DNA of 64,000 nt, taken from positions 1 to 64,000 of the forward strand of contig NW_026111672.1 in assembly GCF_024679095.1 (NCBI RefSeq). The letters run 5' to 3'. Each line of letters starts with the position of its first letter. Positions within the stretch are counted from its first letter, which is position 1. This DNA comes from Eriocheir sinensis. Taxonomy: Eukaryota > Arthropoda > Malacostraca > Decapoda > Varunidae. The translations under genes and the position numbers were made by a program. The notes under the pieces are model-generated. The model was not told where the DNA came from. It did no database searches and saw only the letters and a program-made list of their open reading frames with translations. This document shows positions 33,005-45,255 of the stretch, piece by piece.

Positions 33005-33930
33005 TGGACATGATATCAAGGAGTAAGAAATACAACCAATAACTTAAAAGGCTTAAAGCAAAGGAAAAACGTAATTTTAGCGCAAAGTTGAGAAATGTTA
33101 AAACTAAGGATTCTAGATTATATTGGCAGATATTACGGGGAATACAGAATAAGTCTGAGGTACCAATTTTGATTACAACATTTATGAATCGTTTTTAGTG
33201 ATTAGTGAAAGACGGTAATATTGAACAATCTCTGGATGCTGCGGGAATTGATATTGACGACGACAGTGAGCTGAATAAAATGGTTACAGAGGAGGAACTT
33301 AACGGGTGTATACAGAGGCTAAAGAATAATAAAGCCGCTGAGATTGACAACTTCATTAACGAATATTTTAAACATACGAAACATACACTGCATGTGTACT
33401 CTCTATGTAAACTTTTTAACAAGATTATAGAAGCAGGGAACCTTCCAGAGGACTGGTTAATTGGAGTTATTATCCCTATTTATAAAAATGTAGGGGAAGT
33501 AGAGGATGTTAATAATTACAGAAGTATAACTTTACTAAGTTGCTTGGGGAAACTTTACAAGAATGCTTAAATCTCGGAGTGGCATTCAACTTTAAACAGT
33601 AAAACATCATGCAGTACTTATGTGACTTATAAGGACAGTTTCTCTTTTCAAAGCTACTAATAAGGTTACCAAAGCCGTATAGAATAAGTCTTTGAAATTT
33701 TGAACTAATAACCACAGATTACCCATTGCAACGGGCAGGTTTACCAGAACCCCTATAGAGAGGAAGGACTTTGTGGTGAATGTAGTAACAGTAGTATAGG
33801 AGACGAGTACCCTGTCATGTTTGAGTGCAATGATCAAGACGTTACCCACCTGAGGCCTCGGTATGTTCCTGCTGGCTACTGCAGAAAATTAATAATACAA
33901 GTTTGCGCAACTGTTCCAAAATAATGGACA
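33005..33930 (+). mobile_element. LINE family D, internally deleted remnant
   Basis: 33200-33570 encodes an RT N-terminal part: DDSELNKMVTEEELNGCIQR, LKNNKAAEIDNFINEY, CKLFNKIIEAGNLPEDW and NNYRSITLLSCLGKLY. At 33745-33900 another frame reads REEGLCGECSNSSIGDEYPV followed by MFECNDQDVTHLRPRYVP. This is the cysteine-containing C-terminal end of the same kind of LINE. The RT catalytic core between them is gone. Only about 160 bp of unrecognised DNA separates the two parts. No ORF1 is visible. Confidence 0.75.
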
Positions 33931-34076
33931 TACCATGCAATATATAGCAACATTATTCCGCAAGTCTCTTTGTAACATATTTAGATAATTCAAATTGTTA
34001 GCCAATGAATAAAATACATTGTATTTTATGCTCAGTTGTGCTCCATACTTTGTTAAAAAGTCTGAGCTCAAAAAAT

Positions 34077-34516
<440 letters not shown>

Positions 34517-34644
34517 TGGGAGGAGGAGGAGGAGGAGGTGAAAGGAGGAGGAAAAGTTAGAATAATAATAAGATAGTACAAAGTAATTAATATTAAAATA
34601 AGAAAGCAGAAATAAGAAGACTAATAGAAGAAGGAAATAGGCAA

Positions 34645-36355
34645 AAAAAGTAATGGGAAAAGTCCTAAAAAGTAATGATAAAATATATAAAAAATTAATG
34701 GGAAAATATATAAAAAAGTAATGGAAAAGACCTAAAAAAGTAATGGGAAAAGACCTAAAAAAGTAATGGGAAAAGACCTAAAAAGTAATGAAAAAAGACC
34801 ATAAAAAGTAATGGTAAAAGACCTAAAAATTAATGAAAAAATACCTAAAAAGTTAATGGGAAAATACCTAAAAAAGTAATGAGAAAAGACCTAAAAAGTA
34901 ATGGAAAAGACCTAAAAAGTAATGAGAAAAGACCTAAAAAGTAATGAAAAGACCTAAAAAGTAATGGAAAAGACCTAAAAAAGTAATGGGAAAAGACCTA
35001 AAAAAGTAATGGGAAAAGACCTAAAAAGTAATGGAAAAGACCTAAAAAAGTAATGGAAAAAGACCTAAAAAGAAAAGACCTAAAAAAGTAATGGGAAAAG
35101 ACCTAAAAGTAATGGGAAAAGACCTAAAAAGTAATGGAAAAGACCTAAAAAAGTAATGGAAAAGACCTAAAAAGTAATGGAAAAGAATTAAAAAAGTAAT
35201 GAGAAAAGACCTAAAAAGTAATGGGAAAAGATCTAAAAAAAGTAATGGGAAAAGATCTAAAAAAGTAATGGAAAAGACCTAAAAAGTAATGGGAAAAGAC
35301 CTAAAAAAGTAATGGAAAAGAATTAAAAAAGTAATGAGAAAAGACCTAAAAAAAGTAATGGGAAAAGACCTAAAAAGTAATGGGAAAAGACCTAAAAAAG
35401 TAATGGGAAAAGACCTAAAAAAGTAATGGGAAAAGACCTAAAAAGGTAATGGGAAAAGACCTAAAAAAGTAATGGGAAAAGACCTAAAAAAGTCATGGGA
35501 AAAGACCTGAAAAGGTAATGGGAAAAGACCTAAAAAAGTAATGGGAAAAGACCTAAAAAAGTCATGGGAAAAGACCTAAAAAAGTAATGGGAAAAGACCT
35601 GAAAAGGTAATGGGAAAAGACCTAAAAAAGTAATGGGAAAAGACCCCAAAAAGTAATTAGAAAATACATAAAAAAGTAATGAGAGAAGACCTAAAAAAGT
35701 AATGGGAAAAGACCTAAAAAAGTAATGAGGGAAGACCTAAAAAAGTAATGGGAAAAGACCTAAAAAAGTAATGAGAAAAGACCTAAAAAAGTAATTAGAA
35801 AAGACCTAAAAAAGTAATGAGCAAAGACCTAAAAAAGTAATGGGAAAAGACCTAAAAAAGTAATGAGAAAAGACCTAAAAAAGTAATGGGAAAAGACCTA
35901 AAAAAGTAATGAGAAAAGACCTAAAAAGTAATGGGAAAAGACCTACGAAAGTAATGGGAAAAGACCTAAGAAAGTAATGGGAAAAGACCTAAAAAAGTAA
36001 TGGGAAAAGACCTAAAAAAGTAATGGGAAAAGACCCGAAAAAGTAATGAGAAATACATAAAAAAGTAATGAGGAAAGACCTAAAAAAGTAATGGGAAAAG
36101 ACCCCAAAAAGTAATTAGAAATACATAAAAAAGTAATAAGGAAAGACCTAAAAAAGTAATGGGAAAAGACCTAAAAAAGTAATGGGAAAAGACCTAAAAA
36201 AGTAATGGGAAAAGACCTAAAAAAGTAATGAGAAAAGACCTAAAAAAGTAATGAGAAAAGACCTAAAAAAGTAATGGGAAAAGACCTAAAAAGTAATGAG
36301 AAAAGACCTAAAAAAGTAATGAGAAAGGACCTAAAAAAGTAATGAGAAAAGACAG
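34645..36355 (+). repeat. 23-bp minisatellite, about 75 copies
   Basis: The unit is GTAATGGGAAAAGACCTAAA plus two to three A. About 75 units cover 1.7 kb with variation mainly in A-run length and in GGG/GAG/GGA. Variants such as AGACCTGAAAAGGTAATG or AGACCCCAAAAAGTAATTAG recur in blocks, so higher-order copying has happened. There is almost no coding potential because of TAA in each unit. Confidence 0.97.
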
Positions 36356-36523
36356 AAAATAAACGACAAGAAAGGAAAATTAAGAGAATTTAAACAAGAA
36401 GAAATATTACGGAGAAAAAAGGAAAAGAAGCAGAAAAGGAAATAAAGAAAAAAAGTTCTTGAAGGAGGAGAGGGAAGACGCAAGTGGAAAAAAACCAGTG
36501 CGTGCGTTCGTGCGTGCGTGCGA

Positions 36524-36588
<65 letters not shown>

Positions 36589-36591
36589 CGC

Positions 36592-36638
<47 letters not shown>

Positions 36639-36650
36639 GTTGTTGTTGTT
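36524..36650. repeat. (GT)n microsatellite
   Basis: GT with a GGGCGCGC interruption near 36587, ending in (GTT)n. No gene was seen in 36651-37035. Confidence 0.95.
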
Positions 36651-37032
36651 TTCCCTGCAGTAACCTTTGAAGGTGTGTAAACAAACGTAAGCTCTATTGT
36701 TCTTAAAGTTTTATTGTTTCTATATCTCGATTCGGTAATCGTCAAACGTTGCAGTATCTCGCGTGGAGCTACTGCACGCGTCGCTAGGGTCTTTGTTGCT
36801 CTCTCTCTCTTGGAGTCAGATGAAAATGCAGTCACAAAATAGCAAAGATTGAATAGATGCCGTGTGTCGAAAGCTGCACCCTAAAAAGAGCGATAGAAAA
36901 ACTGATATAGACGCACCACAAGAAAAGTTAATCGAAGATGTTAAAATAAAACTCGTGTTCAGAGAGGAAGCCGAAGGACCATAAAGTTGCCGATCGGAAC
37001 ACTGAATAACGTTGAGGCCAGTGAATCAAGAT

Positions 37033-37171
<139 letters not shown>

Positions 37172-37194
37172 ACAGGAGGTCGTAAAGCAAAAGT

Positions 37195-37476
37195 TATGAC
37201 ACCCCCTCCCAACACACAACCAGAAGGACCGGGGTTTGATTCCCCGGCCGGGTGAAGATAGGTTGGGTTTACCTTCTCTCACGTGTAGCCCCTGTTCACC
37301 TAGCAGTGAGTAGGTACGCGACGTCTGGCAAGGAGTTGTGACCTCGTTGTCGCGGTGTGTTGTGTGTGAGTGGTCTCAGTCCTACCTAAAGATCGGTAGT
37401 ACGAGCTCTGTCGTCTTCCGTAGGGGAACGGCTGGCTGTCTCGAGAGAGACCCGCAGCAGACCAAGAGGTGAATTA
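37195..37476 (+). mobile_element. tRNA-derived SINE, second type
   Basis: Contains a B-box-like GGGTTTGATTCCCCGGC and a body ending CCGCAGCAGACCAAGAGGTG, then (CA)n(CT)n. The same ending is present at 11424-11455 before (CA)n. The A box is not clear, so the 5' part may be missing or diverged. Confidence 0.6.
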
Positions 37477-37490
37477 CACACACACACACA

Positions 37491-37528
<38 letters not shown>
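37477..37528. repeat. (AC)n(TC)n
   Basis: Compound tract that is both the SINE tail and the 3' flank of a J-type LINE end. Confidence 0.95.
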
Positions 37529-37530
<2 letters not shown>

Positions 37531-37727
37531 TTAAACAGGGTTTACAAAATATTGTGCTAAAGTTGAAGGTTTTAAGCTTCATCTATCTATAGCTATATAC
37601 AAGACAAGACACACATTGAGTTACTGCCTACAGGTCCTAAGCCAGCTGTTCACCTCCCGCCTGAAGTCTTGAAGTGACGCACGATGGTGGAGGTCGGTGG
37701 CGAACTAGCTGGTTACCCCCACCACTC
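37529..37727 (-). mobile_element. LINE 3' fragment with J-type terminus (copy 4)
   Basis: The minus strand reads LHHRASLQDFRREVNSWLRT, a typical LINE C-terminal end, then a 3' UTR terminating TGTTTAAATA directly against (GA)n. The 5' break lies in another (CT)n at 37727-37741. The coding part is not the same lineage as copies 1-3, but the terminal decamer and the flanks are. Confidence 0.55.
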
Positions 37728-37742
37728 TCTCTCTCTCTCTCA

Positions 37743-38727
37743 AGGCCAGGCAGTGAGTTGGTCGTAATCTCGGTCGTTACCTCGCACACTCGTTTAGCAA
37801 CACGTCGTAGTACAATGCGCGCCTCGCCCCGACTCCCGACGCGCGCGGAATCAACGTGCGGCGAGGCAGTTCGTGCTAAGTGTGATGCATTGTTGCCGTG
37901 TTCTTTCATGGCAGTTGGTGTGTTTTATTGCGAAGAACAGCCTTGCGAAGATTATTTTTGCTGGTAATTTTTGTTTTGTTTTGTTTTGCTCTGTTTACCG
38001 CGATTAACTGTAGGAAAATGTGTGGTGATATATTTTCCATTTATTTTTTACTTGTGTTATTTGCTTCGGAATAGAATTACTCAGAAGTTATCTGCTAGTA
38101 ATGTAACATCTTTGGTTTCATTTTAGTACAACGATAAAGTGTTGCAGGAAAATTGGAAAGTCGTTACTGATGATTTTTTGTATGTTCACTTTACTTTTCA
38201 ACATGTTGCGAGGAGAAAATTTACTCCTTTAAAGTTTGTGTCGTTGCTACTTTTTGTGCTTATTTGTTTGGATAAGTTAAGAGAACAGGTCTTAGCAATA
38301 TTTCTTTTCCTCCTGATGCTCCTGTGTTTTGTTACTACGAGGAGAGGGAATGTGCCGCAGCGAAACATTGTATCGCTAAGTTGTTTTCCGCTTCTTGCAT
38401 TTCACTTCAAGAAGAGGTCAGGCGTCAGGTCACTTGTCGATATATCTGACTTTTTCTGCTGCTGAATGTCTTTGCGATGAAGAATATTTGAAGGTTAGTT
38501 AGAGGCGCATGTCCGTCCTTTGTGTTGTTCAGTCATATTTCATTGTCGTTATTGTCATATTATTGGTGTCATTACATCTTGTTATCGGCGTTGCAGACGC
38601 CGACCAACAGATTTTCCATCTTGTTGTTGTTCTTTCAAGTTGTTTTCCTGGCTTACCCATGCATTGTAGACATGACATTGTATAATAACATTTGTTAGCC
38701 CTGATGAACCCTACAACATGGCACTTC
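37743..38727. other. Unassigned DNA, CpG-rich start
   Basis: 37750-37880 is rich in CG dinucleotides (GCGCGCGGAATCAACGTGCG) and then becomes AT-rich. Short open frames exist on both strands but none is recognisable. A CpG-rich promoter remnant is possible but unsupported. Confidence 0.3.
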
Positions 38728-38812
38728 AGTTTTTTTTTTTTTAACGTCTTGGCCGGTAATGGTCGGCCCCAGCCCGTTGTGGCGCAGGCAAGTGTTTATA
38801 ATGGCGCCATCT
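38728..38812 (-). mobile_element. SINE fragment, minus strand
   Basis: The T run (poly(A) on minus) and then GGTCGGCCCCAGCCCGTTGT and TTTATAATGGCGCCAT match the 3' half of the SINE at 24.6 kb. The tRNA head is absent. Confidence 0.75.
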
Positions 38813-39299
38813 TTACTTTTCAATATTCTCCATTCAGACCCCTAGTTGCATCATATAAATTGTTGCGGGTGTGTTGGAGGGTCATGCGACGCCGCTCTAG
38901 CACAGTTTTTGTACTATTTATTAAGGTGAGCGTCTCAAGGCATTATCTTTGAAAAAAATATTTTTTCATTTTTTTGCGATTCTTCAAGTTAAAGGCCTAA
39001 AAAAAAGGCTATCCTGCTCATGAAAAGTTGTTTAAAATCCACTGTTAAAGAGCCACGAGCACGTGTTAGTCCTTTAACTTTGACCCTAAGAAGCAAGAGA
39101 TTGAAATATTATAGGTTTTTAATAATGTTTCGATCGTCTTTTTGACTTCCTTATGTTTGATTTAGTCCACCCTTTCATGACAGCATGCTCTGTCACGCTT
39201 GTTCTCAGAAAACGTAGATTTTTTTTTCCTGGGAAGAACGAAGAAGAGTATTGTTTGTTTACGTGTTGGGGAACACTCGGGCTCGTAATCTGATTTGTT

Positions 39300-40639
39300 T
39301 TACACCATTTTTCGATGTGCAACGCAAGTCTGAAGCACTCAGGAAGAGACCTGAAAGGTTAGCAGAGGATAGAGAGGCCAGGAAGAGAAAGAGAGAGGAA
39401 CAGAAGACTGCCACAGTGAGAATCAGGTGAGGTGGGCAATCCACCCGCCACCCAGCCAGCCCCCACCAGCACCCTGGCTAGACGAATTGAGCTGTTACAT
39501 CAGGACTGCAGTGACAAAACATCTTTTGTAAGTACAGAAAATTGCATTATTGATAAATGTGTACTGCAGAAGCGGTTTGAGGCTGACAGTGTAGCATGCC
39601 CAGCTGGGTTAGCCATCATATCATATCCATCATAGCATCATATTCAAGGCAGCAGACAGACATTTGATTGCCTGTAAAGTGCAAAATATGCCACTATGAA
39701 GTGTTCTACTGCTCTTCGAAGACAGTCAGGGATGGCAATTTTTCTGAAAATAATGTCAAACTTGCCAATTCTTTGCAAACAGGTGGTGGATATAATTTGT
39801 GGTAAAGATTCGTATTAGGTCCGTGCCAGTATCTCATAATCTACTTTATGAAACATCAGTATCTCTTCATGTATCTTTTCTACAAACCTTCAACAGTTAT
39901 GGAAACGCTTTGAAAATCCAATTCAAGGACTTTTTTTTTTACTCTTGAAAATAGGGGATAATGTTTACGAAAGCGCGTCGCCTCCTCTGCTGGCCGCGGC
40001 GACGCTCCAGCCGCCGCTGCCGTAAAATAGCTCGCAGAGGGCTTAGGGTCGGGGAGTATATTTAAACTACTCCAACCGAACTTTACGATTTACTTGACGG
40101 AGGGCTGCGCCCCTCGACCCCCTTCTAACCAGGGGTCCACGCCCCTGGACCCCCTCATGTATATGAGACTTATTTCAGCAAGGAGGTATTTCTCGCAACA
40201 CCCGCTGCAGCGTCGCCGCGGCCAGCAGAGGAGGCGACGCGCTTTCGTAAACATTATCTCATATTTTCAAGATTAAAAAAAAAGTCCTTGAATTGGATTT
40301 TCAAAGCGTTTCCATGACTGTTGAAGGCTTGTAGAAAAGATATATGAAGAGATACTGATGTTTCATAAGGTAGGTAATGAGATACTGGCACGGACCTAAA
40401 ACGAATCTTAACCTAATTTGTACTCTGTGGCAGCAACCACCATCACCACCAAGTCCATGACAAGGAGTGCTTATTATGACATCCAGAGCTATGTTGGAGA
40501 TAAATATTTTACCCTTGAAAATTATTATAGAGACTTGAGAGACAGCAACGGCAAACGCATTGCCGAGGCGCATGAAATACCATCGGGGCGTGTAAAGAAA
40601 GCTTATGCAGCTGACTATGCTACAGGAAGCTTCTAAATA
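39300..40639 (+). pseudogene. Broken ORF of unknown or Mutator-like family, split by a TIR element
   Basis: Pieces in order: RKSEALRKRPERLAEDREAR (39330-39425), LARRIELLHQDCSDKTSFVS and IIDKCVLQKRFEADSVACPA (39470-39620), then KCKICHYEVFYCSSKTVRDG leading to ENNVKLANSLQTGGGY at 39800. After the inserted element at 39801-40413 the frame resumes (LYSVAATTITTKS, SAYYDIQSYVGDKYF, NGKRIAEAHEIPSGRV) and stops at 40636. If the insertion and one target copy are taken out, codons join without a shift. CxxC pairs and the NNVKLANSLQ-type block recall Mutator-like transposase domains, but that name is tentative. Confidence 0.45.
39801..40413. mobile_element. 613-bp TIR (foldback) element with 8-bp target duplication
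   Basis: Ends GGTAAAGATTCG and CGAATCTTAACC form the termini. The inverted arms are about 210 bp each (39801-40010 and 40195-40413) with a unique centre of about 180 bp. TAATTTGT flanks it on both sides (39793-39800, 40414-40421). An 8-bp duplication fits hAT, P or Merlin-type transposition. Without a coding region it is non-autonomous. The GC-rich inner arm portion (GCGTCGCCTCCTCTGCTGGC) contrasts with the AT-rich outer part. Confidence 0.88.
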
Positions 40640-41083
40640 AATAGGTGGAATGTGGGAAGTAGCCTACCTCTTGTAAAACAAAAACCCACATGATAAACTT
40701 ATGTTCCGATGATCCCCAGAGGTAAGGTAAAATATTACCGCTAAAGGCCTGAAACATATCAGTCTCATACGTCTGAGATACTGCAGCTACAACAACCATT
40801 TTCTCAGGGGTAGATGGCCACTTGACAAAGATGACGCCTACCAAATTTCATCCAGACAAGTCTAATACTTTATGAGATATGGGGTAATATGTAAAAGTTT
40901 TTTTCAACGCTAATTTCTCAAAAAATCTACTTTTTTGAGTTTAAAAAATTAATGAAAACTCTATTTCTTTTCCAAGGTGAACAATTTCCCGAACACTTCT
41001 TATTCAGTCATTTTCCAAACACTTCCTTGTCCTGAAATTTAAGATTAAGAATTTCAAGTTTTTTTTTTTTTTAAATGTACCCC

Positions 41084-41393
<310 letters not shown>

Positions 41394-41689
41394 AGTACAG
41401 TGGAAGTGCTTTTTGTTCCATACTGAGAAGTAGTGGGCTTATACGTTATAATGCGGTTCAGTGGGGTGAGACGCTTACCTTTGCTCTTAACACTAGTTTT
41501 TCTCCTCCTATTGCATTTTCTTGAGTCGTTTCTGTTCCTTTCATTTCGTCACTTTCCGGTTAAATATTTTTGATTTTTTTTTTTTTTTTATATATTTGCC
41601 TTCGCTTACATTTTGATGGGTGTATTCAAGTGCGTAGTAAAAGCTTCGGGAACATTTGAGCAGCTGTTTCTGTCTTATATGGCCATGTC

Positions 41690-41850
41690 GTTTCTCTACT
41701 GCCGAGAAGAGTGTATCAAGACACCTCTCCATCCGAAATTGACCTCTCTTTTGGCCACTCTATACTTAGCGCTATATGAGAAAAACAGTTAGCGGGTTTA
41801 TTTTTTACATCTTTTTGTTGCCCTTGAGTTGCTCTGTGCTGTAAAAAAAA
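41690..41850 (+). mobile_element. LINE family B, degraded 3' end (copy B5)
   Basis: GTATCAAGACACCTCTCC, CCGAAATTGACCTCTCTTTT and TTGCCCTTGAGTTGCTCTG match the family B 3' UTR with many differences, ending in TGTAAAAAAAA. It is older than the other copies. Confidence 0.7.
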
Positions 41851-42115
41851 AACAAATACAGTACAGAGACATATTTAATTTGAGTGCAATATCTGACTCT
41901 TTGGCGACTTTTACTTCCTTGGTCTTGTTATCTTTGGGAGAGATGAAAGTGCCTCGGGCGAGCGGCGCTGCGTGTGTCTCCAACGTGGCGTGTCCCGCGG
42001 AAAAGTCAGAGGTGAACTTTATTGGTGTTGTTTCTGACTCCTTTCATGCGTCTTTTCATTACTATGGTCTTGTTATTTCCAGATGTGATAAAATTGTATG
42101 TTTGGGATGCCCTTG

Positions 42116-42118
<3 letters not shown>

Positions 42119-42179
<61 letters not shown>

Positions 42180-42309
42180 CTTATGTGTCTCTGAGCATAT
42201 AATCTTAAACTTACCAGAATATAAACGTTTTGATTGAAAAATGTAAGAATATTAAGTCAAGCAAATAAATATGTCCTTAATTTGTCAGAAACCTGATTTA
42301 ATTACGTTC

Positions 42310-42373
<64 letters not shown>
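42119..42373. repeat. (GT)n and (CA)n pair
   Basis: (GT)n at 42119-42177 and (CA)n at 42311-42372, complementary and 130 bp apart. Confidence 0.95.
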
Positions 42374-42376
<3 letters not shown>

Positions 42377-42534
42377 GCAGATAAAGACCAACGTGCCGGG
42401 GAAGGACTGGGAAGAGACGAGCAAACAAACACGGCGAAAACAAGAGACAAACTCCCTCACGAAGGAAGGAAGGGACTCAGCGAGGCGCGCATTATCAAAA
42501 CATTTCTAGACTTTACGCGGAAACAAACTCCCAT

Positions 42535-43190
42535 TGTATGAGGCTTTCGTGGTTGAGGTTGTGTTAGTATTTCCGTGGATAGTTTTGTGAGCCCGGTGAT
42601 AATTTGATAACATTATAAGGCTTTCTTGGAGGCTGTGTTAGTATTTGTGGGTAGTTTTGTGAGCCCGGTGATAATTTGATAACATTATCAGGCTTTCTTG
42701 GAGGTTGTGTTAGTATTTCTGTGGGTAGTTTTGTGAGCCCGGTGATAGTTTGACAACATTATCAGGCTTTCTTGGAGGTTGTGTTAGTATTTCTGTGGGT
42801 AGTTTTGTGAGCCCGGTGATAATTTGATAACATTATCAGGCTTTCTTGGAGGTTGTGTTAGTATTTCTGTGGGTAGTTTTGTGAGCCCGGTGATAGTTTG
42901 ACAACATTATCAGGCTTTCTTGGAGGCTGTGTTAGTATTTCTGTGGGTAGTTTTGTGAGCCCGGTGATAGTTTGACAAGGCTTCCGCACCATGAATGGGA
43001 AAATAATAACATGATAAGGCTTTCGTGGGGTTGTGGCTATTCCCATGGGCAGTTTAATGAGCCCAGTGATTGTTTGACGAGGCTTCTGCACCATGAATGT
43101 AAAGAAGAAATGATAAGGATTTCGTGGAGGTTGTGTTTGTATTTTGATGGGTAGTTTTGTGGGCCCAGTGATAGTTTACGCACCATGAAA
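42535..43190. repeat. 74-bp minisatellite, about eight copies
   Basis: The period is 74 bp between 42691, 42765, 42839 and 42913. The unit contains AGGCTTTCTTGGAGGTTGTG and GTAGTTTTGTGAGCCCGGTG. The last units diverge and add GCACCATGAATG. A unit-like piece reappears at 44435-44465 beyond the LINE B6 insertion, so the LINE sits inside the array. Confidence 0.9.
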
Positions 43191-43224
43191 GTGAAGTAAA
43201 GAAACCTGAGAACCCGATTTATTA

Positions 43225-44412
43225 CTTTTTTTTTTTCAAGGGCACACAAAAAAGTAAACTAATAAAAAAAAAGCCCGCTGCTCACTGCTCCTAAAAAAAT
43301 AATCAAAGGAGGTGGCCGAAAGAGAGGTCAATTTCGGGAGGAGGTGTCCTGATACCCTTCTCTTGAAAGAGTTCAATAGGCGCACCTGACAATACCATAG
43401 CCGATCCAGGATTCAGGACGTTTCCTAAGTTAAAGAAGGTAATGTTATACTTGTATTTCGTAAATAATTCTTATAACCAAAAACTAGCTAAAATTATGCG
43501 TACTTTTTTTTTAACACAACATTCAATAAACAACAGACGTATAGATACCGTTGCCAGATTATCGTACTCAGAGCATAGTGTTTAACGGTGTTTGACGCCA
43601 AACTATTGCCAAGAAACATCAGAATCTTACTCTTTTGACGATAACTATAAATTAGTTTCGTTTTTGGAGCCCAAAAGACAGTTTTGGGGCAGGAAGTCGG
43701 GAAATATAATCGGCTGAGTACGACAATCTGGCAATAATCTGTGGCCGAGGCAGCAGCAGCCTGCCATATTGCGGATGTCAGATACCTAAATAGCATACTT
43801 TTACTGCGTAAAGCAGGTGATGTCACTTATTGCGACTTCGTGAGCTTTCATATTTATCTATTTTTGTATATTTCATTGTGCCAAAACTTTAATTACTAGT
43901 CTCATTTTTACTAGTGACACGAATTTGTGACTGTTTATCACAATAGAATTTCACTCTAATAAGTGAATCAGACTCCACAGAAATGTTACGAGTGTGTGTA
44001 TGAATGAATACAAAGATAAGCACATACTTTGATTTACCTCTAGGATGGCTCGTGGATCATTAATAAATGAAAACAAAATATCCGGCTAAGCTGCTCTTTA
44101 GCCATTACCTTTAATGGCGCCCAAAAAACAGTCCCTCCGACAAGTTTGTACCCCACATTTGGTAATGTCAAGTGCGCCTATTCGTAGGCAGGAGGAAATA
44201 CAGATGAAGGAAGATTGTTCCAGAGTTTACCAGCGTGAGGGATGAAAGAGTGAAGATGCTGTTGAACTCTTGCATAAGGGGTTTGGACAGTATAGGGATG
44301 AGCATCAGTAGAAAGTCGCGTGCAGCGGGGCCGCGGGAGGGGGGGAGGCATGCAGTTAGCAAGTTCAGAAGAGCAGTCAGCGTGGAAATATCGATAGAAG
44401 ATAGAAAGAGAT
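43225..44412 (-). mobile_element. LINE family B, 5'-truncated, split by a TIR element (copy B6)
   Basis: 43225-43376 is the family B 3' UTR (minus), and 44181-44412 is the adjoining coding end (HLHSFIPHAGKLWNNLPSSV and LTALLNLLTACLPPSRGPAA in its frames). In intact copies GAGTTCAA and TCGTAGGCAGGAGG are contiguous; here 804 bp intervene. Both parts keep one orientation and one order, so a later element split a pre-existing copy. 5' truncation is at about 44412. Confidence 0.88.
43377..44180. mobile_element. 804-bp non-autonomous TIR element
   Basis: Terminal inverted repeats TAGGCGCACCTGACA and TGTCAAGTGCGCCTA (14 of 15 matching). The boundaries are independently set by the interrupted LINE B6. 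The outermost TA on each side may be a TA target duplication, leaving GGCGCAC termini. No transposase frame is visible inside. The superfamily is not assigned. Confidence 0.82.
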
Positions 44413-44536
44413 CTTCCTTGTGGTGTAATAGTGTGAGCAGGCTTAAGCACCATGAATGTGAAGGAAAACTAACATGAGCACGCAACTCTCCTTCTTCCTT
44501 GTGGCCTTTGGAAGTGTTTGTTGTGAGAGCCGAAAG

Positions 44537-45255
<719 letters not shown>

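Noticed and set aside
34645..36355. CRISPR-like array
   Set aside because: Unit and spacing are continuous 23-bp tandem repeats with no unique spacers, in a eukaryotic context.
37637..37967. GC-rich frames of 90-97 codons on both strands
   Set aside because: No family resemblance. They reflect CpG-rich composition plus a LINE tail.
42858..43249. Minus-strand peptide with repeated Gln-Thr-Ile-Thr-Gly
   Set aside because: It follows the 74-bp minisatellite period and changes frame between units.
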